Below, in pieces: positions 7,006 to 13,274 of a DNA stretch of 13,274 nucleotides. The stretch is from Succinatimonas hippei (GTDB taxonomy: Bacteria; Pseudomonadota; Gammaproteobacteria; Enterobacterales; Succinivibrionaceae). A program made the translations under genes and the position numbers. Within the stretch, counting starts at the first letter, position 1. Each line of letters opens with the position of its first letter. The stretch is from the NCBI GenBank assembly GCA_004557545.1, contig SFGV01000052.1:1-13274 (forward strand), written 5' to 3'. The notes beneath the pieces were generated by a model. That model searched no databases, was not told the DNA's origin, and saw only the letters and a program-made list of their open reading frames with translations.

Positions 7006-7043
7006 AAAGGCGGATATGGCCGGGAGGTCATCTCCGCCTTTTT
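7006..7043 (+). terminator. Strong rho-independent terminator after copA
   Basis: The stem pairs GGCGGATATGGCC (7009-7021) with GGTCATCTCCGCC (7026-7038) around a GGGA tetraloop, with one mismatch and one G-U pair. It is flanked by AAA on the left and TTTTT on the right. It separates copA from the nifU transcription unit. Confidence 0.9.
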
Positions 7044-7203
7044 GATATCTCAGACGGTGTTCTGAATACCAGATGGTGTTGTCAGAGAGCTGAGCGCCAT
7101 TTAAATTCCCATGAGCGGATCCGCTGTTCAGCTCCGTTGATTTTTCCTGCCTGAAAGACTGCCGTGTTCCGGCATTTTCGCGTTCATGATCGGTAAAAAA
7201 CGT

Positions 7204-7231
7204 TTGCGAATCTTTTGACAATTGATATAAA
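7204..7231 (+). promoter_or_regulatory. Candidate promoter for nifU-nifS
   Basis: TTGCGA (7204-7209) matches four of six -35 bases. After a 16-base spacer comes TATAAA (7226-7231), which matches five of six -10 bases and is preceded by TGA, giving an extended -10. Transcription would start near 7238 and leave a leader of about 160 bases. A perfect TTGACA at 7215-7220 lies in the spacer but has no matching -10 downstream. Confidence 0.45.
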
Positions 7232-7355
7232 GCGATCACTTGGCCCGCAAATGGATAGTTTGCGTTTAAAATATCAGCCGGAAAAAAGGAAGTACGGCCC
7301 TGGGCTTTGGCGGACTGAAAATCTTGTTCAGGCTCCGAAGCCGTATTAAGCAGGC

Positions 7356-7380
7356 AGGACGGGATATAAAGACCTGTCCT
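7356..7380 (+). repeat. Hairpin in the nifU leader
   Basis: AGGACGGG (7356-7363) pairs with CCTGTCCT (7373-7380), eight pairs including one G-U, around a 9-base loop. It ends eight bases before the Shine-Dalgarno AGGA (7388-7391) of nifU. It has no T-run, so it may act on translation or mRNA stability. Confidence 0.4.
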
Positions 7381-7399
7381 CTTAAATAGGAAAAAACAC

Positions 7400-8311
7400 A
7401 TGTGGAATTATTCTGATAAAGTTAAGGACCATTTCCTCCACCCGCGTAATGCCCGTGTTATTGAGGACGCCAACGGCGTCGGCGATGTAGGCTCGATAAT
7501 CTGCGGTGACGCGCTTCGCCTTATGCTTAAGATAAATCCTCAGACCGAGGTCATTGAGGACGCCGCCTTCCAGACCTACGGTTGCGGCAGCGCCATCGCT
7601 TCATCATCGGCTTTAACCGAGATGATCAAGGGCAAGACCGTAAAAGAGGCCCAGAAGATCACCAATCAGGACATCGTCGATTACTTAGGCGGTCTCCCTC
7701 CTGAGAAAATGCACTGCTCGGTCATGGGTCGTGAGGCCTTGGACGCCGCGGTAGCCAACTATCACGGACAGACCTACGAGCAGTCACACGATGATGGCGA
7801 GCTCATCTGCCACTGTTTTGGCGTCGGCATCAACAAGATTAAAAAAGCCATCTGGGAGAATCACCTGACCACCGTTGAAGAGGTCACCAACTACACCAAG
7901 GCCGGCGGCGGCTGCGGCTCCTGCCGTATGCGCATCGAGGAGATCATCGATGAGGTATGGGAGGATCTCGAAAAGTGCGGCGTGGCCCGCCCGGGTACCG
8001 TGCAGACCCCCATTGAGATGAAGGTTATAACCTCCACCGCCCAGAGCGCCGAGAAGATCCGCGCCTCCCTTGATCAGAAGACCGAGCAGTCTCCTATCTT
8101 CAAGGACGTGCAAAAGATCCTCGCGGACGCCAATGAAGGTCTTAAGGAAGACGGATCCTCAGTTGAGCTTGACGCCATCGAGGGCACCGACGTGATAGTC
8201 AAGCTCTCAGGCCCGGCGGCCAAGGGCATGATCAAGACCATGACTCTTGATTTCCTGACAAAGAAACTCACTGACGGCACTGGCCGTAAGATTAACTGCG
8301 TTGCAAGGTGA
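7400..8311 (+). CDS. nifU: NifU-type iron-sulfur cluster scaffold with degenerate Nfu domain
   Basis: This is a 303-residue cytoplasmic scaffold on which Fe-S clusters are assembled from sulfur delivered by NifS. Three domains are visible. The IscU-like domain (about 1-125) has cluster ligands C35, C62 and C106 plus D37. The BFD-like [2Fe-2S] domain (about 134-185) has C137, C139, C172 and C175. The Nfu-like domain (about 233-303) follows. The first seven cysteines sit at the positions known for Azotobacter NifU. In the third domain the usual C-x-x-C of VKLTGACTGC is replaced by VKLSGPAAKG (A273 and G276), so it cannot bind a cluster in the normal way. The start has AGGA eight bases upstream. 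nifS follows after seven bases, and its Shine-Dalgarno overlaps the nifU stop. No nitrogenase genes are nearby, so general Fe-S assembly is the likely job. Confidence 0.95.
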   Translation: MWNYSDKVKDHFLHPRNARVIEDANGVGDVGSIICGDALRLMLKINPQTEVIEDAAFQTYGCGSAIASSSALTEMIKGKTVKEAQKITNQDIVDYLGGLPPEKMHCSVMGREALDAAVANYHGQTYEQSHDDGELICHCFGVGINKIKKAIWENHLTTVEEVTNYTKAGGGCGSCRMRIEEIIDEVWEDLEKCGVARPGTVQTPIEMKVITSTAQSAEKIRASLDQKTEQSPIFKDVQKILADANEGLKEDGSSVELDAIEGTDVIVKLSGPAAKGMIKTMTLDFLTKKLTDGTGRKINCVAR

Positions 8312-8318
8312 TTATTAA

Positions 8319-9572
8319 ATGACAATGGATGTATACAACCTGGGTGCGGGTGAGGGCATTTACCTCGACAATAACGCTACCACCATGATCGACCCTAAGG
8401 TCGTGGATGCGATGATGCCGTACCTTAGAACTTACTATGGCAACGCTTCATCACAGCATGGCTTCGGTCTTCCGGTTGACAAGGCCATAGCCAAGGCGCG
8501 CGAGCAGGTAGCCGAGTTTTTAGGCGCATCGCATCCTGACGAGATAATCTTTACCTCCTGCGCTACCGAGTCCGACAACACCGCGCTGTGGTCATCATTG
8601 TGGTCGCAGAAGGGTAAGGATGAGATAGTCACTACCGATGTCGAGCACCCAGCGATCATGCAGACCTGCGCGTTTTTGCAAAATCACGGCGTTAAGGTCA
8701 CCTACCTTAAGGTGAACTCAAAGGGTGATCTCAGCAAGGATGATTTCAAGGCCGCGCTTACCGACAAGACCGCTTTGGCTTCAGTGATGTGGGCAAACAA
8801 CGAGACCGGTGACATCTATCCCGTGCCAGAGCTTGCCGAAATCGCCGCCGAGCATGGCGTGATGTTCCACACCGACGCGGTGCAGGCTGTCTCAAAGGTG
8901 CCTATCTGCCTTAAGGACACCGCCATCAACATGCTCTCATTCTCAGGCCACAAGATCCACGCCCCCAAGGGCATCGGCGTGCTCTATGTGCGCCGCGGCA
9001 CCCGTTTCGTTCCTTTCATGAAGGGCGGACATCAGGAGCGCGGCCGTCGCGCCGGTACCGAGAACGTGCCTTATATCGTGGGGCTTGGCGTTGCCTGCGA
9101 GCTTGCCGGTCAGCACTTAAATGAGGTCAATACCCGCATCCGCAAGCTGCGTGACCGTCTGCAGGAGGGGATCTTAAAGAGCATCCCTGAGTGCTTTGTC
9201 ACCGGCGATGTGGATCACCGTACCGCCAACACTCTGAACGTGGCCTTCAAGTTCGTTGAGGGCGAGGCTATTCTGCTCATGCTCAACGAGCACGGCATCG
9301 CGGCCTCATCAGGCTCGGCCTGCTCCTCAGAGTCGCTTGAGCCTTCACATGTCATGCGCGCCATGGGCGTGCCGTTCTCGGCGGCGCACGGCACCATACG
9401 CTTCTCGCTCTCGCGCTTTACCACCGACGAGGACATTGATACCACTCTCAAGGTCTTACCGGGGATCATCCAGAGACTGCGTGAGCTTTCACCTTACTGG
9501 AAGCAGAACAAGCCGCAAATCCAGAACCTCGATCATGACTTTGACGAGAACAGCACTGAAGTGCGTGCTTAA
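8319..9572 (+). CDS. nifS: Cysteine desulfurase NifS
   Basis: This 417-residue PLP enzyme converts L-cysteine to alanine and transfers the sulfur as persulfide to the NifU scaffold. It belongs to the class I NifS/IscS fold. Visible motifs are YLDNNATT near the N-terminus, CATESDNTAL, ANNETGDIYP, SFSGHK with the PLP-binding K212, the substrate loop GGHQERGRRAGTEN, and SSGSACSS with the catalytic C335 that carries the persulfide. It starts seven bases after nifU, using AAGGTG at 8305-8310 as ribosome-binding site, so the two genes are transcribed and probably translated together. ATG at 8325 is an in-frame alternative start. The C-terminal tail is longer than the catalytic core needs (about 40 residues after FTTDED). 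A strong terminator follows at 9590. Confidence 0.96.
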   Translation: MTMDVYNLGAGEGIYLDNNATTMIDPKVVDAMMPYLRTYYGNASSQHGFGLPVDKAIAKAREQVAEFLGASHPDEIIFTSCATESDNTALWSSLWSQKGKDEIVTTDVEHPAIMQTCAFLQNHGVKVTYLKVNSKGDLSKDDFKAALTDKTALASVMWANNETGDIYPVPELAEIAAEHGVMFHTDAVQAVSKVPICLKDTAINMLSFSGHKIHAPKGIGVLYVRRGTRFVPFMKGGHQERGRRAGTENVPYIVGLGVACELAGQHLNEVNTRIRKLRDRLQEGILKSIPECFVTGDVDHRTANTLNVAFKFVEGEAILLMLNEHGIAASSGSACSSESLEPSHVMRAMGVPFSAAHGTIRFSLSRFTTDEDIDTTLKVLPGIIQRLRELSPYWKQNKPQIQNLDHDFDENSTEVRA

Positions 9573-9588
9573 TTAAAACCAAAAATTC

Positions 9589-9630
9589 ACAGGGGGCAAA
9601 AACAGCAGTTTTTGCCCCCTGTCGTTTTTT
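9589..9630 (+). terminator. Strong rho-independent terminator after nifS
   Basis: A long perfect stem pairs ACAGGGGGCAAAAA (9589-9602) with TTTTTGCCCCCTGT (9609-9622), with a 6-base loop CAGCAG. It is followed by CG and six T. It ends the nifUS unit. Confidence 0.92.
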
Positions 9631-9661
9631 GGACATGACATAAAGCTGACCATCAGGGAGC

Positions 9662-9715
9662 GTTAATTAAAAATCTTTTGTATGAGTGCCCATGCGGTTA
9701 AAATGATGTTAATTA
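9662..9715 (+). promoter_or_regulatory. Possible promoter and repeated sites upstream of hisC
   Basis: GTTAATTA occurs at 9662-9669 and again at 9708-9715. Between them TTGTAT (9678-9683) and TAAAAT (9699-9704) could be a -35 and -10, though the 15-base spacer is short. No transcription attenuator or leader peptide rich in aromatic residues or histidine was seen in this 185-base gap. Confidence 0.3.
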
Positions 9716-9815
9716 CGCGTCAGAATGAGCGTGTGACTGCTTCCTTTCAAGGCTAAAACGCGGTTAGGAGGCTTTAAAAAACGCGTCGCGGGCGCGATAG
9801 AGCGGGAGCATTTGA

Positions 9816-10925
9816 ATGTTAGATTTTGAAAAGATGGCCAATGGCGGCCTTGCCAGAATTAAACCTTATCAGGCGGGAAAACCCATAGAAGAGGTAAAAC
9901 GCGAACTTGGACTTGATGATGTCATCAAGCTTGCCTCAAATGAAAACCCCTTTGGCATGAGCAAAAAAGCCGTTGAGGCCGCCAAAAAGGCCATAGATGA
10001 AGGCAATTTCTATCCTGATTCAAACGGCTTTTACCTAAAACACGCCCTGCACGTCAAGTTTGGCTATGACATGAAGCGCATTACTCTGGGCGCTGGCTCA
10101 AATGAGCTTATAAACCTGCTTTTTGAGGCTTTTGTAAATAAAGACGTCAACGTGGTGCTTCCTGATTACTCATTCTGCGTTTACGGAATGGAAGCGACCA
10201 TCAACGGGGCTCAGGTCAAGAGCGTTCCGCTTAATGACTGGAAGGTCGATCTCAACAAGGTGTTAGCAGCGATCGACTCTGATACCAGGATCGTCGCCTT
10301 TGCCAATCCTTCAAACCCGATCGGCACGGCCATTCCGTCCGCCGATATGAAATCCTTCTTAAAGAAGGTGCCTGAGAATACCCTTGTGGTGATAGATGAG
10401 GCCTACAACGAGTTCAACAGCGGTGACGCCACATACGAGGACAGCGCGCGCTGGCTTAACTCTTACCCTAATCTTGTGATCTCGCGTACCTTCTCAAAGG
10501 CCTATGGCCTTGCAGGGCTTCGCATAGGCTATATGCTCTCAGATCCGGGCATCGTCTCGGTGCTTGATCGTCTGCGCGCCCCGTTTAATGTCAACGCGGT
10601 AGCGCAGGCCGCCGCGATAGCCGCGCTGGATGATGACGAGTTTATTAAGAAAACCGTCGACAACAACACCAAAGAGCGCGCGCGTTACATGGAGTTTTTC
10701 AAAGCTCAGGGCGTGAAGGCCATCGATTCCAAGGCAAACTTTGTGGCAGCTGACTTTGCCCCGCATGACGCGCAGAAGCTTGCCGCGGAGCTTTTAAAGC
10801 GCGGCGTGATCGTGCGTCCGCTACTTGGCTACAAGCTTCGCGATATCCTGCGTATCAGCATCGGCACTCCCGAGCAGAACGACCGGTTCTTCAAGGAAAC
10901 CGCCGAACTCTTAAAGACACTCTGA
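9816..10925 (+). CDS. hisC: Histidinol-phosphate / aromatic aminotransferase
   Basis: This 369-residue fold-type I PLP aminotransferase belongs to the HisC family. Motifs are LASNENPFG near the N-terminus, the YPDSNG substrate segment, ANPSNPIGT, VVIDEAYNEF and RTFSKAYGLAGLRIGY with PLP-binding K228. HisC converts imidazole acetol-phosphate and glutamate to histidinol phosphate. Many members also transaminate prephenate, phenylpyruvate or 4-hydroxyphenylpyruvate. No other his genes are present and aroA starts 11 bases downstream, so this copy may serve phenylalanine and tyrosine synthesis (HisC2-like). That is inference from context. GGGAG lies seven bases before ATG. Confidence 0.92.
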   Translation: MLDFEKMANGGLARIKPYQAGKPIEEVKRELGLDDVIKLASNENPFGMSKKAVEAAKKAIDEGNFYPDSNGFYLKHALHVKFGYDMKRITLGAGSNELINLLFEAFVNKDVNVVLPDYSFCVYGMEATINGAQVKSVPLNDWKVDLNKVLAAIDSDTRIVAFANPSNPIGTAIPSADMKSFLKKVPENTLVVIDEAYNEFNSGDATYEDSARWLNSYPNLVISRTFSKAYGLAGLRIGYMLSDPGIVSVLDRLRAPFNVNAVAQAAAIAALDDDEFIKKTVDNNTKERARYMEFFKAQGVKAIDSKANFVAADFAPHDAQKLAAELLKRGVIVRPLLGYKLRDILRISIGTPEQNDRFFKETAELLKTL

Positions 10926-10936
10926 CTGGAGCGTTT

Positions 10937-12214
10937 GTGAACAGCATCAGGATCGAAAAGATCAAATCCGTATCGGGCAGGGTGACCCTGCCCGGTTCAA
11001 AGAGCCTTTCAAACCGCGCGCTTTTGTGCGCCTCTCTCTCAGATGGCAGAACTACGCTTTTAAATCTGCTGAGATCTGATGACACGGCAAGGATGATCGA
11101 GGCGCTAAAAGCGCTTGGCGTGACCATAAATGACCGCGGTACCACCTGTCAGGTAGACGGAATAGGGCATGGCTTTGACACCGGGCTTAACCGGATCAGG
11201 CTTGATCTTGGAAATGCGGGAACCGCGATGCGCCCTTTGTGCGCGGCGCTGGCCTTCTCAAACGGCAATTATGAGCTTACAGGCTCAAAGCGCATGTTTG
11301 AGCGTCCGATCGGCCCTCTGTGCGAGGCGCTCAGAAGCGTTGGCGCGCATGTTGACTATTTAAATAACCCCGGATTTCCTCCGCTTGTGATCCGCGGCAG
11401 CAAACCAAAGTCTCATGAGCTGAGCATTGACGGATCACTATCAAGTCAGTTTCTGACCGCGCTGTTGCTCTCATCTCCTCTCGCCGGTGGTCTTAATATC
11501 CGCGTGCGCGGAGAGCTTATCTCAAAGCCCTATGTCGACCTTAGTATCAGACTCATGGAGCGCTTTGGGGTGGATGTTGTGCGCAGAGGCTACAGCGAGT
11601 TCACCATTAAAGATGACGCTCGCTATAAATCACCGGGATCCTTCCTGATTGAAGGTGACGCCACCGCCGCGACCTATTTCGCGGCGGCCGCGGCGATAGC
11701 CGGAAAGGTTGAGATCTATGGCCTTTCAGAAAACAGCGTGCAGGGTGATACGGCTTTTTTAAATGTGCTTGAGCGCATGGGCGCTAAGGTCACAAGACTT
11801 GAGCACTCGGTGGTAGTTGAAAAGCAGGGCAGGCTTAAGGGGATAGACGTTGATATGAACGCCATGCCGGACGCGGCGATGACCCTGGTTCCGCTTGCGC
11901 TTTATACCGATGGTCCGGTTACCATAAGAAATATCGCCTCATGGAGAGTCAAAGAGACTGACCGAATCTCTGCTATGGCAACCGAGATGCGCAAGCTTGG
12001 GGTGAAGGTTGAGACCGGAGCTGATTTTATAAGCATCGATGCCAGTGTCCGCAATCATGATATTCCGAGCTTTGATACCTATGATGACCACCGCATGGCT
12101 ATGTGTATGTCACTGTGCGCCTTTGACCGTGACATCGTGATAAACGATCCGCAGTGTGTCGCCAAGACCTTCCCTGGATACTTTAAAGAGCTTCAGGCGA
12201 TTACTCAGAGATAG
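10937..12214 (+). CDS. aroA: 3-phosphoshikimate 1-carboxyvinyltransferase (EPSP synthase)
   Basis: This 425-residue cytoplasmic enzyme of the shikimate pathway joins PEP and shikimate 3-phosphate to form EPSP. The length matches the class I family (about 427 in E. coli). Conserved motifs are LPGSKSLSNRALL with K22, LGNAGTAMRPL (92-101), SSQFLTALLL, the GDATAATYF loop, MPDAAMT with catalytic D312, RVKETDR and DDHRMAM near the C-terminus. The start is GTG at 10937, with GGAG five bases upstream. It follows the hisC stop by 11 bases, so the two are almost certainly co-transcribed. The unsubstituted GNAGTAMRP loop is the ordinary, glyphosate-sensitive type. Nothing is missing. Confidence 0.96.
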   Translation: MNSIRIEKIKSVSGRVTLPGSKSLSNRALLCASLSDGRTTLLNLLRSDDTARMIEALKALGVTINDRGTTCQVDGIGHGFDTGLNRIRLDLGNAGTAMRPLCAALAFSNGNYELTGSKRMFERPIGPLCEALRSVGAHVDYLNNPGFPPLVIRGSKPKSHELSIDGSLSSQFLTALLLSSPLAGGLNIRVRGELISKPYVDLSIRLMERFGVDVVRRGYSEFTIKDDARYKSPGSFLIEGDATAATYFAAAAAIAGKVEIYGLSENSVQGDTAFLNVLERMGAKVTRLEHSVVVEKQGRLKGIDVDMNAMPDAAMTLVPLALYTDGPVTIRNIASWRVKETDRISAMATEMRKLGVKVETGADFISIDASVRNHDIPSFDTYDDHRMAMCMSLCAFDRDIVINDPQCVAKTFPGYFKELQAITQR

Positions 12215-12243
12215 AAGGGGAAACCGTAAAAGAGGCTGTAGCG

Positions 12244-12924
12244 ATGAGATGTCAGCTTTTAAAAGCAGGCTGTTTTGCTTTATCAATTCTGTTTTATAGC
12301 AATTGCGCAACAGCCTCAGAATTAAGCCTCACCGGAGGGAGCGTGCCGTTTAAAGCGCAACTCCCGCAGGGCTACTGCGCGCTTTCATCACAGAGAAAAG
12401 CAGACGCGGGCTTTTATGAGTACCTTAAAAGGGCCGCGGGCAAATCAATTAAGATCTTAGGGGCGGTCGCTCCATGCGTGGAGCTCAGCTCGTTCAGGGA
12501 AGGTGGCAAAAAGATCCCAAAGAGATTCGCCGCGATAGCCCAGGTCGGGGTTGACGGAGGCTTTGGACGTTTTCTTCTGGGAAGAAGAGTCTTTAACGCC
12601 CTTATCACGTCATTTACTCCGGGAGATCTGACCCGTACTCAGGACAGGGCGAGCAGAAGACTTTCAGACTATGGTGACAGCGTTGGAGATCTTAAGGTAA
12701 AGATCCTTGGTATAGCCCAGAAATCCTCATGGTTTGAAGGGCAGGGAGTGATAACTCACAATAGCGGAAGCTCTGACAGATTAAGACTTGTCGGAGGCAG
12801 TACTCTGGTTTCAAAGTATCCTGTTACGGCCTTTTATGTAACCTCAGGCTCAGACAGTCTTGAGGAGGCGTTAAAGTCCGTCGCGATGCCGCTTTTGGAC
12901 AGCGTTGACGTGAATGCAGAGTAA
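12244..12924 (+). CDS. Exported protein of unknown function
   Basis: This 226-residue protein begins with a signal peptide: MRCQLLKAG, a hydrophobic stretch ending near FYS, then CATA-S with likely cleavage around residues 24-25. The mature protein is therefore probably periplasmic. The first mature stretch, PFKAQLPQGYCALSSQRKADAGFYEYLKRA, then APCVELSSFREG, vaguely recalls proteobacterial exported proteins with a LPxGYCxLD...C pattern, but I cannot name a family. Two cysteines (C48 and C77) could form a disulfide. There is no obvious enzyme motif, lipobox or second membrane segment. AGAGG lies eight bases before ATG, and the gene starts 29 bases after aroA, so it may be the third gene of that transcript. 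It has no evident link to aromatic synthesis. Confidence 0.75.
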   Translation: MRCQLLKAGCFALSILFYSNCATASELSLTGGSVPFKAQLPQGYCALSSQRKADAGFYEYLKRAAGKSIKILGAVAPCVELSSFREGGKKIPKRFAAIAQVGVDGGFGRFLLGRRVFNALITSFTPGDLTRTQDRASRRLSDYGDSVGDLKVKILGIAQKSSWFEGQGVITHNSGSSDRLRLVGGSTLVSKYPVTAFYVTSGSDSLEEALKSVAMPLLDSVDVNAE

Positions 12925-13149
12925 GCAAAACTCCGTAAAAACAGCAGAGCCGATTGGCTTCCCATCCGGCAAAACATAAATAAGGCCGTGCCAGGAGCGA
13001 CCAGTTTAGAATTCAGTCCCGGAATTTGTCAGAGTAGCTTCCCGGCGCGAACGTCAAGGCAGTTCTGCGGATGGTAGCTGACCGGGTATACATCCGTATT
13101 CCTTCCAGCCATTACCATGTCAATGTTCTTAAGCCAGACTGAGAAATTC
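12925..13149. other. Intergenic stretch between convergent genes
   Basis: There is no supported gene here. A minus-strand frame at 13029-13232 reads across the hsdS end in another frame and resembles no known protein. On the minus strand, a hairpin from GCCGGATGG with CCAATCGGC (imperfect), followed seven bases later by TTTTT, may be a weak terminator for hsdS around 12940-12975. No terminator for the plus-strand gene was found. Confidence 0.4.
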
Positions 13150-13274
13150 TCAGACAAACATCTGCTGAAGAAGTCCTTTCTTAAGCAACTTCCAGTCATC
13201 CAGAATGGCCTGCTCATTGGCAATCTGAGCATCCAACGCAGAGAAGGAATCGGAGATCTTTTTCTGCTCTGGAA
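13150..13274 (-). CDS. hsdS: Type I restriction-modification specificity subunit HsdS, C-terminal end (partial)
   Basis: The minus strand from the window edge reads PEQKKISDSFSALDAQIANE and then QAILDDWKLLKKGLLQQMFV, stopping with TGA (13152-13150). This is the classic ending of HsdS: the conserved EQxKIxxxxxxLDxxIxxxQxxLxxxxxxKKGLLQQMF coiled-coil segment that follows the second target-recognition domain. HsdS gives type I R-M systems their DNA sequence specificity. Only 40 codons are in the window, so completeness and the neighbouring hsdM and hsdR cannot be judged. The stop codon lies inside a 7-1-7 dyad, CTGAGAA / A / TTCTCAG (13139-13153), which has no T-run. Confidence 0.88.
   Translation of the reverse strand, partial: PEQKKISDSFSALDAQIANEQAILDDWKLLKKGLLQQMFV

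Larger units (their letters stand above)
7044..7399. other. Long non-coding leader upstream of nifU
   Basis: No credible gene lies in these 356 bases. They hold a near-direct repeat CAGACGGTGTT (7051-7061) / CAGATGGTGTT (7070-7080), 19 bases apart. There is also a nested dyad: arms GAGCTGA (7087-7093) and TCAGCTC (7128-7134) enclose the perfect palindrome AGCGGATCCGCT (7114-7125), and a TTTTT run follows. Next come a candidate promoter (7204-7231) and a hairpin just before the nifU ribosome-binding site (7356-7380). No known riboswitch was recognised. Confidence 0.5.

Noticed and set aside
9766..9771. AGGAGG, a perfect Shine-Dalgarno, upstream of hisC.
   Set aside because: No start codon lies at a suitable distance, and the hisC ATG has its own GGGAG at 9804-9808.
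9786..9797. Short palindrome TCGCG-GG-CGCGA before hisC.
   Set aside because: Five-base GC arms arise easily by chance in this GC-rich stretch, and no further structure supports it.
13029..13232. A 67-codon minus-strand frame overlapping the hsdS end.
   Set aside because: It runs in another frame through the convincing HsdS terminus and has no recognisable motif or ribosome-binding site.

Overview
The window looks like a chromosomal segment of an anaerobic gammaproteobacterium. My best guess is Succinivibrionaceae/Aeromonadales-like, which is inference. A DnaT-like primosomal protein points to Gammaproteobacteria, while iron-sulfur assembly by a NIF-type NifU-NifS pair, with no nitrogenase genes in view, is typical of anaerobes and microaerophiles. 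The first kilobase is visibly AT-richer than the rest and looks acquired.

Layout. (1) 1-1107: the tail of a HigB-type toxin and a long HigA-type antitoxin fused to an ImmA/IrrE zinc peptidase domain. (2) 1350-1961, minus strand: a DnaT-like ssDNA-binding protein. (3) 2047-2150: a dense regulatory region with four successive inverted repeats, read into a metal-efflux unit. That unit is a small HMA metal-binding protein (2188-2409) plus a Zn/Cd/Pb-type P1B-2 ATPase that lacks its own HMA domain (2459-4369), closed by a terminator. (4) 4518-6968: a Cu+-type P1B-1 ATPase (CopA) with an HMA domain at each end. The C-terminal one carries its own Shine-Dalgarno and in-frame ATG and could be made separately as a CopZ-like chaperone. 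A strong terminator follows. (5) A 356-base leader with a candidate promoter and hairpins precedes nifU and nifS (7400-9572), which end in another strong terminator. (6) hisC, aroA and an exported protein of unknown function (9816-12924) form a tight cluster, probably for aromatic amino acid synthesis. (7) 13150-13274, minus strand: the last 40 codons of a type I restriction specificity subunit, cut by the window edge.

How it fits together. Two soft-metal exporters stand directly upstream of the iron-sulfur assembly genes. Cu+ is known to damage exposed iron-sulfur clusters, so the placement is plausible, but terminators separate the units and no direct link can be shown. The points most worth a second look are the possible internal start in copA, the NifU whose C-terminal Nfu domain has lost both cluster cysteines, and the four-dyad operator region.
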